64,000 bases of DNA from Rhizobium sp. NXC14 (GCF_002117485.1 NZ_CP021030.1:623001-687000); one strand, 5' to 3'. Numbered from the stretch's first letter, positions 26,013-36,106 are shown. Numbers and translations: made by a program. The notes: generated from the sequence alone by a model not told the origin.

Positions 26013-27434
26013 TCAGGGCGCCAGGCACGCGGCAGAAACCTTGTAAACGTAAAGCGTCTTTCGCTTATAGTAGCCTGCGGCAGGCAGCCAGCTCTTCAGC
26101 AGCTCGGGCGTTTCAGTGGCGCAGGTTAGCGGCGTGTCCGTCAGGAAAAGCACCTTGCCGGCGATGTCGGCGGGCAGGGCGAATTCCTGCTCATAATAGC
26201 TCTCCGGCAGGCCTGCGGGTGCGCGCGCATAGATTCTGTAAGATGCATCCCGCAGCGTATAGAAGAGATCAGCGACCATGTCGCGGTTGTCGGTGACGAT
26301 GATGTCGGTGCCCGCCTGAGCTGCAAGGGCTCCCGCCTCGCGGCTGACCTCGGCGCGCCCGAGATAGCGCTTCATCAATTCGTCGCCGTTCGGCAGCAGC
26401 AATTGCTGCGGAAGGATGGTCGCCAGCGGAAAGAGCAGGCTTGCGATGCCGTTGATGGTGAGCGACAGCCTCAGCCCCTTCGGCCACATCCGGTAAAGCA
26501 GCCAGACGGCAAGAATGGTCCCCGCGACATAGGCGGTCACGGCCCAGTTGGCATAGGCTTTGGCAACGGTCGCCTGCAGGGTGATCAGCACAACCACCGG
26601 CATCGACAGCCAGATCAGCATCTTTTCGTGGTCTTCGCTTCGGCCCTTGATCATGCGATAGACCGCCCACAGCATTGCGAAGAAGATGATCGGCCCGACG
26701 ACGCCGAATTGGGCGGAGAAGAATTCGAGCCCGCGGCGTAGATTGATGCCGAGATCGCTCCAGTGGGCGATATCCTGCGTGTGGCGCACCGTCGTATTGT
26801 CGTGTTGCAGGTTCCACCAGAGGTTCGGTGAGGCGACGACAGCGGCAACCGCGACCGCGATGATGAAGTCCCGGACAGCGATGCGCGCCGCGGGAATGAG
26901 GAGGAGGGCGATCGCGCCGCCTGGTACGACGAACAGAACGGCATATTTCGTCAAAAAGGCAAGGCCGACGGCGAGACCCATGACGAGCGCCAGTGCCCCA
27001 GAGCGCCGCTTCGTCAGGCTGAAATAGGCGAGCAGGGCGACGGCGATGAAGAACAGCAGGATCACGTCGGTCGAGAAGAAAACCGAAGAGAGCGCCACGC
27101 CGGGAAGCGTGATGTAGGTGGCCCCCGTCCAGCCTTCGATCTCCGGCCCGACGAAGCGCCTTGCCAGCTTCATCAGCACCAGCGCCGCCACCATGTTGAT
27201 CAGCGGCCCGAGCAGCCTGATGAAATAGATGGCGTTGGAGCCGGAAAGCTCCGTCATCGCCCGGATCACCCAGGCGATCATCGGCGGTTTTGAATAGTAG
27301 CCGAGATCGAGATTCTGCGACCAGAACCAGTACTGGGCTTCGTCGACAAACAGGTCTGTGGCATCGAAATACAGCGTGACGACGCGCCAGAGCGTGAAGC
27401 CGAGAACGATGAGAAGACCAGATCTGGGAGACAT
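26013..27434 (-). CDS. GT39/ArnT-type membrane glycosyltransferase (PMT_2)
   Basis: The 473-residue membrane protein starts with a segment leading into FDATDLFVDEAQYWFWSQ. The DEAQYW motif, with its acidic residue in the first periplasmic loop, and the following LDLGYYSKPPMIAW are diagnostic of the PMT_2 family, which transfers sugars from lipid-linked donors to lipid A, proteins or other acceptors in the periplasm. Some ten hydrophobic segments follow, then a soluble C-terminal domain. The acceptor is not evident; modification of lipid A or envelope glycans is typical in rhizobia. It is monocistronic and convergent with the XRE gene. Confidence 0.9.
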   Translation of the reverse strand: MSPRSGLLIVLGFTLWRVVTLYFDATDLFVDEAQYWFWSQNLDLGYYSKPPMIAWVIRAMTELSGSNAIYFIRLLGPLINMVAALVLMKLARRFVGPEIEGWTGATYITLPGVALSSVFFSTDVILLFFIAVALLAYFSLTKRRSGALALVMGLAVGLAFLTKYAVLFVVPGGAIALLLIPAARIAVRDFIIAVAVAAVVASPNLWWNLQHDNTTVRHTQDIAHWSDLGINLRRGLEFFSAQFGVVGPIIFFAMLWAVYRMIKGRSEDHEKMLIWLSMPVVVLITLQATVAKAYANWAVTAYVAGTILAVWLLYRMWPKGLRLSLTINGIASLLFPLATILPQQLLLPNGDELMKRYLGRAEVSREAGALAAQAGTDIIVTDNRDMVADLFYTLRDASYRIYARAPAGLPESYYEQEFALPADIAGKVLFLTDTPLTCATETPELLKSWLPAAGYYKRKTLYVYKVSAACLAP

Positions 27435-27532
27435 GAACCGAGTGTTCCGCTGACGTGAAAGGCGCGAGTGCGATTACACCAAAGGCACCGGACTGCCAAC
27501 GGGGATTGGATCGGCTTGAAGCCAGAGAGGCT

Positions 27533-27646
27533 TCAGAACACCCGAAGCATGCGGATGTCGCGATTTGCGGCAAGGAAATCGAGGCGGGCGATGGCGGCAA
27601 GTATGCCCATTGCGATCAAACAGGAACCCAATCCGAGAACAATCAT
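27533..27646 (-). CDS. Putative 37-residue single-pass membrane miniprotein
   Basis: A short frame opens at ATG 27646 with AAGGAC about 7 nt upstream and reads MIVLGLGSCLIAMGILAAIA, then about 17 mostly polar residues ending RMLRVF and a TGA at 27533. One hydrophobic segment at the N-terminus followed by Arg/Asp-rich residues is the usual look of bacterial membrane miniproteins. It sits about 100 nt upstream of the GT39 start on the same strand and could be its leader gene. No homology search was possible. Overlapping frames on the other strand (27455-27694) look like shadows. Confidence 0.45.
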   Translation of the reverse strand: MIVLGLGSCLIAMGILAAIARLDFLAANRDIRMLRVF

Positions 27647-28075
27647 TGCTCTGTCCTTGTCGACGTCATGTCTTGGTTGTCGACCGGCCTATAACACGGA
27701 GCTTGCGTGTGCCTTGTAGCAGCCGTGCAACTCCGCGGAAGTATTTCCTGCGAACTGCCTTGAATTGCTCCAAAAGCCTGTTCCTGAAAAGACTTATTAA
27801 CCTTCGGGCAAGGAATTAACCATAAACATTGGGTTACACGTCGGAATGGGAAGATGTGGTCGTTCCCAGCAGGCATGACGCCGTACCGCCGTACCGGGTC
27901 GATCCGGTATCCATCTCTTCAGACAGCTTCGAAACATAGCTGATCAGGGGCTTTTCCTGCCGGTCGTCGCCGGTGGTGAAGACCGGCTCCGCGCTTGCGT
28001 TGATCGAATGCTGCAAAAGTTTTTTGCCGGGCATTCGCCTGGAAAGTGGGTCGGGGACAGGCGTTGAGGCAGGAC
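27647..28075. other. 429-nt region upstream of the che operon
   Basis: This stretch should hold the che operon promoter. Positions 27780-27840 are AT-rich and contain two TTAACC half-sites (listed separately). Reading frames on the - strand (27643-27876 and 27834-28082) lack ribosome binding sites and any recognisable protein. No clear -35/-10 pair can be assigned by eye. Confidence 0.6.
27797..27823 (+). promoter_or_regulatory. Two CtrA-like TTAACC half-sites upstream of icpA
   Basis: TTAACC at 27797-27802 and TTAACCAT at 27816-27823 are direct repeats with starts 19 nt apart, about two helical turns, 250-280 nt before the icpA start. TTAACC(AT) is the CtrA half-site in alphaproteobacteria. 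Binding is inferred from sequence only. Confidence 0.4.
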
Positions 28076-29707
28076 ATGCCATCAGATCAGGCTCGTGGAG
28101 CGCAGGCAGGCAGCTTGCGTGATCGCCTGCGTTTTGCCGGTCTCGATGCCGATCAGTGCGAACTGGTGCGCCGTAACCGGCCGGCCCTCGAAGCGTATCT
28201 GAAAGCGGGCCTGCGCGATCTCTTCCACAGGTTCCAGTCCTATCCCGACGCCGCGCGCAACTTCGAGAGCGACAGACAGGCCGATCGTCTGCATGATCTG
28301 CAGTCTTCGCATTGGGACGTGCTGACGGATGCCCGCTTCGACAGCCTCTATGCCGAGCGCGTCAAGGTTCTCTCCGACACCGAAAGCAAGATGGGCCTCG
28401 ACCCGCGTTGGCACGTAGCCGGCCACGGCGTCGTGCTGGAGCATGTTCTTTCCGGCCTCGCCGAAGAGATTGCCGGCCGCCCCCTGCTGCCCTCGGCCAG
28501 GCGCCGCGCCCGCGAAATTTCCGAGCTGATGACTGCGATCATCCGCATCGTGATGGTCGATGTCGAAATCGCCGTTTCGCTCCGCTTCAATGCGCTACGC
28601 GCTGCCCAGAGCCGCGCGGTTGCCGATCAGCGCGCCGAAAGTGAAGCGGAGATCGCCCGGATATTCGGCGACGTCATCGAAGGCCTCGCCGCCCGCGACC
28701 TGACGCGGCGCGCGCCTGTCGACGCCGACGGTGCCTATGCCGGGATCGCCGCCGCCCTGAACGGCGCCTTAGGCGGCCTCCAGGCAGAATTCGCCGCCAT
28801 GACCGAACGCACTGATAAGGCCGAGACGGCGACCGCTTCGCTTGCCGGCCAGTCGCGGCAGTTCGCCGGCACGGCGTCTGGCCAGGCCGAGCGGCTGCAG
28901 CTTTCCGCCGCTATCCTTGCCGGCATTGCCGGAAGCGTGCGCGACGGCGCCGCCGACAGCCGCGCCGCCGAACAGGCGGCCGCCTCTACCCGCGCTGCGG
29001 TCGAGCAAAGCGGCGAGGTCGTCGGCCGCGCCATCAGCGCGATGGCCGATATCGAGCAGTCGGCCGAGAAGATCGGCCAGATCATCGGCGCGATCGACGA
29101 GATCGCCTTCCAGACCAATCTTCTGGCGCTGAATGCCGGCATCGAGGCGGCTCGCGCCGGCGATTCCGGCCGCGGCTTTGCGGTCGTCGCCCAGGAAGTC
29201 CGTGCGCTTGCCCAGCGCTCGGCCGACGCCGCCCGCGAGATCAAGACGCTGGTGACGACGACCAAGGCGCAGGTCGACGCCGGCGTGCAGATGGTCGGAC
29301 GAACGCAGGACTCGATCGGCAGCATCGTGCGGCAGGTCGCCGACATCAACGCCGCCATATCGGGCATCGCCACCAGGACCGGCGAGCATGCCGCAAGCCT
29401 CGACGGCGTGGCGGCCGACGTCAAAGGACTTGGCGCAGAGGTGGCGGACAACGCCGGTTTGGCCGAACGTTCCGCTGAAGGCGCCGACCACCTCCATACC
29501 GTCATTCTTGAGCTCGGCCAGACGATTCGCGAATTCCGCATCGCCCGCGAAAATGCGCATTCCGGGCGCTTGGGCTCGGTTCGCGCTGCGCCGTCCCGCA
29601 CGATCGAAGCGGCCGGCCGTCCTGCGGTCGAAGACGAATATGAAAATGACGATTTTGGCCTTCCGCAGGCGCTCGCGAGCGTCAGAGGTGGGCGGAATGT
29701 TTACTAA
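28076..29707 (+). CDS. icpA: Cytoplasmic methyl-accepting transducer IcpA with globin-like sensor domain
   Basis: The 543-residue soluble chemoreceptor is the first gene of the che operon, the position of icpA in Sinorhizobium meliloti. The N-terminal 160 residues fit the protoglobin sensor fold ([46 protein letters not shown]). At the place of the haem-ligating His of HemAT-type globins (H-x-R-I-G-L) it has Glu103 in [10 protein letters not shown], so classical haem binding looks lost. A HAMP-like linker precedes the signalling tip ([20 protein letters not shown]). No membrane segment is present. ATG 28076 follows a weak AGGCAGG. It should feed the CheA of this operon; its ligand is unknown. 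Confidence 0.92.
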   Translation: MPSDQARGAQAGSLRDRLRFAGLDADQCELVRRNRPALEAYLKAGLRDLFHRFQSYPDAARNFESDRQADRLHDLQSSHWDVLTDARFDSLYAERVKVLSDTESKMGLDPRWHVAGHGVVLEHVLSGLAEEIAGRPLLPSARRRAREISELMTAIIRIVMVDVEIAVSLRFNALRAAQSRAVADQRAESEAEIARIFGDVIEGLAARDLTRRAPVDADGAYAGIAAALNGALGGLQAEFAAMTERTDKAETATASLAGQSRQFAGTASGQAERLQLSAAILAGIAGSVRDGAADSRAAEQAAASTRAAVEQSGEVVGRAISAMADIEQSAEKIGQIIGAIDEIAFQTNLLALNAGIEAARAGDSGRGFAVVAQEVRALAQRSADAAREIKTLVTTTKAQVDAGVQMVGRTQDSIGSIVRQVADINAAISGIATRTGEHAASLDGVAADVKGLGAEVADNAGLAERSAEGADHLHTVILELGQTIREFRIARENAHSGRLGSVRAAPSRTIEAAGRPAVEDEYENDDFGLPQALASVRGGRNVY

Positions 29708-29770
29708 CCTATCGGATGATCGCCGCAGCTCATCTTTTCGGGCCGGGGACAAGGGGACAAGGACAAGCTG

Positions 29771-30067
29771 ATGGTAGCAAAGAAGGGTGGCAAGACGCTG
29801 AATTTGACAGCGGTGCTCGATCTCAACGAGGCTTCCGCCTTGCGTGAAAAACTCATCTCCCTCAGGGGCAGCGGTCTTTCGATCGACGCATCGGGCGTCG
29901 AGCGGATCGGGGCTCTTTGCGCTCAGGTCCTGATGTCCGCCGAGAAGACCTGGGAGCAGGACAAGCAGCCGTTCACCTTCTCCAAGGTGTCCGACGCATT
30001 TCACAAAACCATGCAGCTGGTTGGCGTCAATATTGACCACCTGCTTGCCAAGGAGATTCGGCAATGA
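29771..30067 (+). CDS. cheS: STAS-domain chemotaxis protein CheS
   Basis: The 98-residue STAS-like protein (NLTAVLDLNEASALREKLIS, then SIDASGVERIGALCAQVLMS) occupies the second position of the che operon, exactly that of CheS in S. meliloti. There, CheS binds the P2 region of CheA and speeds drainage of phosphate from CheY1-P back to CheA. The serine of a phosphorylated anti-sigma-antagonist STAS protein is at an Asp/Ala position here (DASGVERI), so it need not be a phosphoprotein. It overlaps cheY1 by 4 nt (ATGA). Confidence 0.9.
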   Translation: MVAKKGGKTLNLTAVLDLNEASALREKLISLRGSGLSIDASGVERIGALCAQVLMSAEKTWEQDKQPFTFSKVSDAFHKTMQLVGVNIDHLLAKEIRQ

Positions 30068-30429
30068 AGAAAAAAGTGCTTACCGTGGATGATTCCCGCA
30101 CCATCCGAAACATGCTGCTCGTGACGCTGAACAATGCCGGTTTCGAGACGATCCAGGCGGAAGACGGCGTCGAGGGCCTCGAGGTTCTCGAAGAATCCAA
30201 TCCTGACGTGATCGTGACCGACATCAACATGCCGCGCCTCGACGGCTTCGGCTTCATCGAAGGTGTGCGCCGCAACGAGAAATATCGGGCGATCCCGATC
30301 CTGGTCCTGACCACCGAAAGCGACGCGGAAAAGAAGAACCGCGCCCGCCAGGCCGGCGCCACCGGATGGATCGTCAAGCCTTTCGACCCGGCCAAGCTGA
30401 TCGATGCAATTGAGCGCGTAACCGCTTAA
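30064..30429 (+). CDS. cheY1: Chemotaxis response regulator CheY1
   Basis: The 121-residue receiver has DD at 9-10, phosphorylated Asp53 in VIVTDINMPRLDG, Thr in VLTTESD and Lys in WIVKPFDP. In S. meliloti CheY1 acts as a phosphate sink that takes phosphate from CheA rather than driving the motor. It is translationally coupled to cheS and lies 17 nt before cheA. Assignment as CheY1 rests on operon order plus its similarity to CheY2. Confidence 0.94.
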   Translation: MKKKVLTVDDSRTIRNMLLVTLNNAGFETIQAEDGVEGLEVLEESNPDVIVTDINMPRLDGFGFIEGVRRNEKYRAIPILVLTTESDAEKKNRARQAGATGWIVKPFDPAKLIDAIERVTA

Positions 30430-30446
30430 ACCCAGGATTTGCTCCT

Positions 30447-32729
30447 ATGGATATGAACGAAATCAAAGAGATCTTTTTCCAGGAGTGCGAGGAACAGCTC
30501 GCCGAGCTGGAATCCGGTCTTCTGAAAATGAACGATGGCGATCGCGATCCGGAAACCGTCAATGCGGTGTTCCGTGCCGTGCATTCGATCAAGGGGGGCG
30601 CCGGCGCCTTCGGCCTTGATGATCTGGTTGCCTTCGCCCATGTATTCGAGACCACTCTCGATTGCGTTCGTTCCAACAAGCTCGAGCCGACCCAGGACGT
30701 GCTGAAGGTGATGCTGAAGTCGGCCGATGTGCTCGCCGACCTGACCAATGCTGCGCGCGACGGCGGCAGCGTCGATGAAAGCCGCAGCCGCGGCCTCGTC
30801 AAGGAGCTGGAGGCTCTGGCCAATGGCGAGCTACCGTCTCCTTCGGCCGAGACGCCTGCGCCCAAGGCCGCCGCAAAGGCCGCTCCGGCCGCTCCGGCGC
30901 CAGCCCCCAAGCCGACCGACGACAGCGGCTTCCAGCCAATCCCCTTTTCCTTCGACGATTTCGGCGACGAGGACGGCGCAGAGACCGGCCTGCCGGCCTA
31001 CGAGATCACCTTTAAGCCGCGCCACGAACTCTATTCGAAGGGTAACGACGCCACCCTGCTGCTGCGCGACCTTTCGCGCCTCGGCGAAATGACGATCTAC
31101 TGCAATATGGATGAGCTGCCGGGTCTCGAGGAGCTCGATCCGGAGGCTGCCTATTTCTTCTGGAACGTCACGCTCAAGACCGACAAGGGCGAGGATGCCA
31201 TCCGCGCCGTCTTCGAATTCGCCGAGTGGGATTGCGAGCTGACGGTGAAGCCGGTCGAGGAGACAGTTGACGCCGCTTCGAGCAACGAGGAACTGCCGAT
31301 GGTGCCGGTTCCCTTCGACCTGTCGATCCTGGACGAGACCCAGGCAACTGAGAGTGTTTCCGCTGCACGGTCCGAAGCCACGGCCGCTGCTGTTGCCGCC
31401 GCCGAGACCGCTTCCAACGTCACGCAGATGGCGGCAGCCGCCGCTCGCGTCGAGAAGAAGGAATCGGCCGCCGCCGCAGCCGCCGCGGCCAATGCCGCCG
31501 CCCAGAACAACGCCGCCGGCGCCGGCCAGACAATCCGCGTCGATCTCGATCGCGTCGACCGCCTCATCAACCTGGTCGGCGAATTGGTCATCAACCAGGC
31601 GATGCTGTCGCAGAGCGTCATCGAGAACGACACGACAGGCACGTCTTCGATCAACATGGGTCTCGAGGAGCTGCAGCAGCTCACCCGCGAGATCCAGGAC
31701 TCGGTCATGGCGATCCGCGCGCAGCCGGTCAAGCCGGTATTCCAGCGCATGTCGCGTATCGTCCGCGAAATCGCCGACATGACCGGCAAGTCGATCCGCT
31801 TGATCACCGAAGGTGAAAACACCGAAGTCGACAAGACGGTTATCGACAAGCTCGCCGAGCCGCTGACCCACATGATCCGCAATGCCGTCGACCACGGCAT
31901 CGAAACGCCGGAAAAGCGCGCGGCCGCTGGCAAGAACACTGAAGGCACGGTTCGCCTCACCGCCAAGCACCGTTCGGGACGCATCCTGATCGAGCTCGCC
32001 GACGACGGCGCCGGCATCAACCGCGAGAAGGTTCGCCAGAAAGCGATCGACAACGATCTCATCCCGGCCGACGCCAACCTGTCGGACGAGGAAATCGACA
32101 ATCTGATCTTCCTGCCGGGCTTCTCCACCGCCGACAAGATCTCCGACATATCGGGCCGCGGCGTCGGCATGGACGTCGTCAAGCGCTCGATCCAGGCGCT
32201 CGGCGGCCGCATCAACATCACCTCCAAGCCGGGCCACGGCTCGGTCTTCACCATGAGCCTGCCGCTGACCCTTGCCGTTCTCGACGGTATGGTGGTCACC
32301 GTCGCCGGCCAGACGCTGGTCGTGCCGCTGACGGCGATCGTCGAAACCCTGCAGCCGGAAGCTTCCGCAATCCATTCCTTCGGTGCGAACCACCGGCTGA
32401 TCTCGATCCGCAACTCATTCTGCCCACTGGTCGATGTCGGCCGCATCCTGAACTTCCGCGCGACGCAGGCCAACCCCGTTGAGGGCGTGGCGTTGCTTGT
32501 GGAATCGGAAGGCGGCGGTCAGCGCGCCCTGATGGTCGATGCTATCCAGGGTCAGCGCCAGGTGGTCATCAAGAGCCTCGAAGCGAACTACACTCATGTG
32601 CCCGGCATCGCCGCCGCCACCATTCTCGGCGACGGCCGCGTGGCTCTCATCCTAGATGTCGACGCGGTTGTCGGCGCCTCGCGCGGCCAGTCGCTCAAAG
32701 CGGAAATGTCGTTAGCAGCGGTAGGGTAA
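30447..32729 (+). CDS. cheA: Chemotaxis histidine kinase CheA
   Basis: The 760-residue cytoplasmic kinase has all five domains. P1 carries the phosphorylated His46 in AVHSIKGGAGAFG. A P2-like segment lies around 185-275 (AYEITFKPRHELYSKGND). Ala-rich low-complexity linkers flank it (about 135-155 and 310-355). P3 dimerisation follows (VDRLINLVGELVINQAMLSQ), then the P4 ATPase (HMIRNAVDHGIETPEKR, ADDGAGIN, GRGVGMDVVK) and P5, which resembles CheW. The length is close to that of the S. meliloti protein. It phosphorylates CheY1, CheY2 and CheB in response to receptor arrays. Confidence 0.97.
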   Translation: MDMNEIKEIFFQECEEQLAELESGLLKMNDGDRDPETVNAVFRAVHSIKGGAGAFGLDDLVAFAHVFETTLDCVRSNKLEPTQDVLKVMLKSADVLADLTNAARDGGSVDESRSRGLVKELEALANGELPSPSAETPAPKAAAKAAPAAPAPAPKPTDDSGFQPIPFSFDDFGDEDGAETGLPAYEITFKPRHELYSKGNDATLLLRDLSRLGEMTIYCNMDELPGLEELDPEAAYFFWNVTLKTDKGEDAIRAVFEFAEWDCELTVKPVEETVDAASSNEELPMVPVPFDLSILDETQATESVSAARSEATAAAVAAAETASNVTQMAAAAARVEKKESAAAAAAAANAAAQNNAAGAGQTIRVDLDRVDRLINLVGELVINQAMLSQSVIENDTTGTSSINMGLEELQQLTREIQDSVMAIRAQPVKPVFQRMSRIVREIADMTGKSIRLITEGENTEVDKTVIDKLAEPLTHMIRNAVDHGIETPEKRAAAGKNTEGTVRLTAKHRSGRILIELADDGAGINREKVRQKAIDNDLIPADANLSDEEIDNLIFLPGFSTADKISDISGRGVGMDVVKRSIQALGGRINITSKPGHGSVFTMSLPLTLAVLDGMVVTVAGQTLVVPLTAIVETLQPEASAIHSFGANHRLISIRNSFCPLVDVGRILNFRATQANPVEGVALLVESEGGGQRALMVDAIQGQRQVVIKSLEANYTHVPGIAAATILGDGRVALILDVDAVVGASRGQSLKAEMSLAAVG

Positions 32730-32733
32730 GGGA

Positions 32734-33201
32734 ATGTCGTACGCTGTAAAAAGTCTGAACCAGGGGGATCGCGAGCTGATCGCGTTCCGCATCGGAGATC
32801 AGGAATTTTGCGTGAACATCATGTCGGTCCGCGAAATCCGGGGCTGGACCCCGGCGACCGCGATGCCGCACTCGCCTGCCTATATGCTGGGGGTCATCAA
32901 CCTGCGCGGCGCGGTGCTGCCGATCATTGATCTTGCCGCTCGTCTCGGCATGAAGCCCGCCGATCCCACAGCCCGCCATGTCATCATCGTTGCCCAGGTC
33001 CGCCGCAAAGTCGTCGGCCTCCTCGTCGACGCCGTCTCCGACATTCTGACGGTCACCGACGAGATCATTCAGCCGACGCCCGAAATCTCTTCCGACCTCG
33101 AGCGCCAATTTGCCCGGGGCATTCTCGCCATCGACAAGCGCATGATCTGCCTGATCGAACTTGAAGCCCTCTTTTCCGAGACCGAAAGCGAAGCCGCATG
33201 A
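32734..33201 (+). CDS. cheW: Chemotaxis coupling protein CheW
   Basis: The 155-residue single CheW domain (LIAFRIGDQEFCVNIMSVRE; HSPAYMLGVINLRGAVLPII; VGLLVDAVSDILTV) links transducers such as IcpA to CheA. It starts 4 nt after cheA, and its stop overlaps the cheR start by 4 nt. Length and core are normal. Confidence 0.96.
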   Translation: MSYAVKSLNQGDRELIAFRIGDQEFCVNIMSVREIRGWTPATAMPHSPAYMLGVINLRGAVLPIIDLAARLGMKPADPTARHVIIVAQVRRKVVGLLVDAVSDILTVTDEIIQPTPEISSDLERQFARGILAIDKRMICLIELEALFSETESEAA

Positions 33202-34106
33202 GTGCAATGGGTGCAAAAGATCAGAGGCAGGGAGCCGATGAGGTGCTGGCTAACGGAGAATATCCGTTGACGCGCCGCGACCTCACGGAAATCGCCGCCA
33301 TGATCTACTCGGATGCCGGCATCTTCCTCAATGAGACGAAGGCCTCGCTCGTCTATTCGCGTCTGTCCAAGCATATCCGCAATCTTGGTCTGTCGGGTTT
33401 CCGTGAATATTGCGACCTTGTGGCTTCGCCGGCCGGCGCCGCGGCGCGCCGCGAAATGCTCTCGCATCTGACGACCAACTTCACTCGCTTCTTCCGCGAA
33501 AACCATCATTTCGAGCACCTGCGCGACCATGTTCTGCCGGAACTTCTGCAGCGGGCGAGATCGGGCGGCAGGGTGCGCATCTGGTCGGCCGCCTCCTCCG
33601 ACGGACAGGAACCCTATTCGATCGCGCTGACCGTCTTATCGCTGATGCCGAATGTCGCCGACTACGACTTTAAGATCCTGGCGACCGACATCGATCCGAA
33701 AATCCTCGCCATCGCCCGGGCCGGCGCTTACGACGAGAGTGCGCTCGAAACCGTCTCGCCAGCCATGCGCAAGCAATGGTTTAGCGAAGTCGAGGTGCAG
33801 GGCCGCCGCAAGTTCCAGGTGGACGACCGCGTCAAGCGGCTGATCACCTACAACGAACTGAACCTGATGGCGCAATGGCCGTTCAAGGGCAAGTTCGACG
33901 TCATCTTCTGCCGCAACGTCGTCATCTATTTCGACGAGCCGACCCAGATGAAGATATGGCAACGTTTCGCCGGCCTGCTGCCGGAAGGCGGCCACCTCTA
34001 TATCGGCCATTCCGAGCGCGTCTCCGGTGAGGCGAAGCACGTCTTCGACAATATCGGCATCACGACCTATCGCTACACGACCAAGGGTCTCGGGAGGAAG
34101 GCATGA
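33198..34106 (+). CDS. cheR: Chemoreceptor methyltransferase CheR
   Basis: The 302-residue S-adenosylmethionine-dependent enzyme adds methyl groups to glutamates of chemoreceptors. It has the N-terminal helical domain ([18 protein letters not shown]), [13 protein letters not shown], the AdoMet-site region [16 protein letters not shown] and [16 protein letters not shown]. It overlaps cheW and cheB by 4 nt on each side. Together with CheB and CheD it sets receptor adaptation. Confidence 0.97.
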   Translation: MSAMGAKDQRQGADEVLANGEYPLTRRDLTEIAAMIYSDAGIFLNETKASLVYSRLSKHIRNLGLSGFREYCDLVASPAGAAARREMLSHLTTNFTRFFRENHHFEHLRDHVLPELLQRARSGGRVRIWSAASSDGQEPYSIALTVLSLMPNVADYDFKILATDIDPKILAIARAGAYDESALETVSPAMRKQWFSEVEVQGRRKFQVDDRVKRLITYNELNLMAQWPFKGKFDVIFCRNVVIYFDEPTQMKIWQRFAGLLPEGGHLYIGHSERVSGEAKHVFDNIGITTYRYTTKGLGRKA

Positions 34107-35146
34107 GCGCTCCGGCAAGAGTTCTCGTTGTCGACGACTCGCCGACCATGCGGGGTCTGATTACCGCAGTGCTGAGCTCCGACCCGGAAGTCAGTGTCAT
34201 CGGCCAGGCCGGCGACGCGCTGGAAGCACGCGAGGCGATCAAACGGTTGAACCCCGACGTCGTGACGCTCGACATCGAGATGCCGAATATGAACGGCCTC
34301 GATTTCCTCGAAAAGATCATGACGCTGCGGCCGATGCCGGTGATCATGGTCTCGACGATGACGCATCGCGGCGCCGAAGCGACGCTTGCGGCGCTTGAGA
34401 TCGGCGCCTTCGATTGCGTCGGCAAACCGGGCCCCGGCGAACCCAGGCCGTTCGGCGATCTCGCCGAGAAGGTCAAGGCGGCCGCGCGCACGCAGCGTCA
34501 GTTCTCCCAACCGGCGGCCGCCGTCGCGCCCCCGCCTTCGGTCGCCGATTTTCGCGTCGGCCGCAAGATCGTCGCGATCGGCTCGTCCACAGGCGGCGTC
34601 GAGGCGCTGATCGCAGTACTGCAGAAATTCCCGGCAAATTGCCCGCCGACCGTCATCACCCAGCATATGCCGCCGACCTTCACCAAGAGTTTCGCAGAAC
34701 GGCTGAACCGTCTCTGCGCGCCGGTGGTGCAGGAAGCGACCGACGGCGCCCGTCTCGAGATCGGCAAGATCTATCTGGCGCCGGGCGGCGAACGTCATCT
34801 CCAGGTCAGCGGCGGCTCTGCCCCGTGCTGCCGTCTAGTCGACCGGGCGCCTGTCAACGGTCACCGCCCGTCCGTGGACGTGCTCTTTGATTCGGTCGCA
34901 GAACTCGCAGGCCGCAACGCCGTCGGCGTGATTCTGACCGGAATGGGCCGCGATGGCGCCGCCGGATTGTTGAAAATGCGCCACGCGGGCGCCAGAACGC
35001 TCGGCCAGAACGAAAAAACCTGCGTCGTTTACGGAATGCCAAGGGTTGCTCACGAACTTGGCGCCGTCGAGCAGCAGCTGCCACTGACTGCCATCGGTGA
35101 AGAAATACTGAAATTGACAGCCGCCCGAAAGGAAGGGACCGAATAA
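34103..35146 (+). CDS. cheB: Chemotaxis methylesterase/deamidase CheB
   Basis: The 347-residue protein has a receiver (Asp57 in VVTLDIEMP) and a C-terminal methylesterase domain. The catalytic residues are visible: Ser162 in AIGSSTGG, His188 in ITQHMP and Asp284 in TGMGRDGA. Phosphorylation by CheA relieves inhibition so it removes receptor methyl groups. It abuts cheY2 with no gap. Confidence 0.97.
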   Translation: MSAPARVLVVDDSPTMRGLITAVLSSDPEVSVIGQAGDALEAREAIKRLNPDVVTLDIEMPNMNGLDFLEKIMTLRPMPVIMVSTMTHRGAEATLAALEIGAFDCVGKPGPGEPRPFGDLAEKVKAAARTQRQFSQPAAAVAPPPSVADFRVGRKIVAIGSSTGGVEALIAVLQKFPANCPPTVITQHMPPTFTKSFAERLNRLCAPVVQEATDGARLEIGKIYLAPGGERHLQVSGGSAPCCRLVDRAPVNGHRPSVDVLFDSVAELAGRNAVGVILTGMGRDGAAGLLKMRHAGARTLGQNEKTCVVYGMPRVAHELGAVEQQLPLTAIGEEILKLTAARKEGTE

Positions 35147-35536
35147 ATGTCGATCGCGGAGAAAATCAAAGTTCTGATCGTCGATGATCAGGTAACGAGC
35201 CGGTTGCTGCTCAGCGACGCGCTGACCCAGCTCGGTTTCAAGCAGATCACATCCGCAGGCGACGGCGAGCAGGGCATGAAAATCATGACCGAGCAGCCGC
35301 ACCACCTCGTGATCTCCGATTTCAACATGCCGAAGATGGATGGCATCGGCTTCCTCCAGGCCGTGCGCACCAATCCGAACACCAAGAAGGCGGCCTTCAT
35401 CATCCTCACCGCCCAGGGCGATCGCGCGCTGGTACAGAAGGCGGCTCAGCTCGGCGCCAACAACGTGCTCGCCAAGCCGTTTACGATCGAGAAGATGAAA
35501 GCGGCCATCGAAGCCGTGTTTGGAGCTTTGAAATGA
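35147..35536 (+). CDS. cheY2: Chemotaxis response regulator CheY2 (main motor regulator)
   Basis: The 129-residue receiver has DD at 13-14, Asp58 in [13 protein letters not shown], Thr in IILTAQGD and Lys in VLAKPFT. In S. meliloti CheY2-P is the form that acts at the flagellar motor, slowing rotation. It overlaps cheD by 4 nt. Confidence 0.95.
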   Translation: MSIAEKIKVLIVDDQVTSRLLLSDALTQLGFKQITSAGDGEQGMKIMTEQPHHLVISDFNMPKMDGIGFLQAVRTNPNTKKAAFIILTAQGDRALVQKAAQLGANNVLAKPFTIEKMKAAIEAVFGALK

Positions 35537-36090
35537 TCACTGAGGGGGCAGCCCGCCGCGTGCACATCATTCAGGGCGAGTACAAGGTTCTGAGCGATCC
35601 GAATGCGGTTCTCTCGACCATTCTCGGCTCGTGCGTGGCTGCGTGCCTCAGAGATCCCGTCGCCGGCATCGGCGGCATGAACCACTTTCTGCTGCCCGGT
35701 TCGGCGACGTCGCCGACATCAGGCGGTGATGCCACACGCTATGGCGTGCATCTGATGGAACTGCTGATCAACGGTCTCCTGAAGCAGGGCGCCCGGCGCG
35801 ACCGGCTGGAGGCAAAGATCTTCGGCGGCGCAAAGACGATCTCGACGTTCTCCAACGTCGGTGAGCAGAATGCGGCCTTCGCCATGCAGTTCCTGAGGGA
35901 TGAAGGCATTCCGGTGGTCGGCTCCTCCACCGGGGGAGAGCATGGGCGCAAGCTCGAATATTGGCCGGTCTCCGGTCGAGCCCGGCAATACCCCTTGACC
36001 GGCGCCGAAACGCAGAGAACCGTCGCTCTCGAGCAGCAGCGTCCCGCCGCTCCGCAGAAGCCCGCCGAAACCAGTATCGAATTTTTTTGA
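35533..36090 (+). CDS. cheD: Chemoreceptor deamidase CheD
   Basis: The 185-residue protein has the CheD catalytic set: Cys34 in [13 protein letters not shown], His51 in [10 protein letters not shown] and the downstream [10 protein letters not shown] segment with a conserved Thr. It deamidates receptor glutamines. Its C-terminus carries an extra polar tail (about 155-185) ending ETSIEFF. The related C-terminal phenylalanine ending in CheT (DFDFF) is curious. Confidence 0.95.
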   Translation: MITEGAARRVHIIQGEYKVLSDPNAVLSTILGSCVAACLRDPVAGIGGMNHFLLPGSATSPTSGGDATRYGVHLMELLINGLLKQGARRDRLEAKIFGGAKTISTFSNVGEQNAAFAMQFLRDEGIPVVGSSTGGEHGRKLEYWPVSGRARQYPLTGAETQRTVALEQQRPAAPQKPAETSIEFF

Positions 36091-36106
36091 TGGCGAGGAT
36101 TTTCAT

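Noticed and set aside
27455..27694. + strand frames opposite the miniprotein
   Set aside because: No ribosome binding site and mostly charged residues; the - strand miniprotein explains the stretch better.
30831..32473. Long - strand frames opposite cheA
   Set aside because: CheA motifs are complete on the + strand; the antisense translations show no domain.
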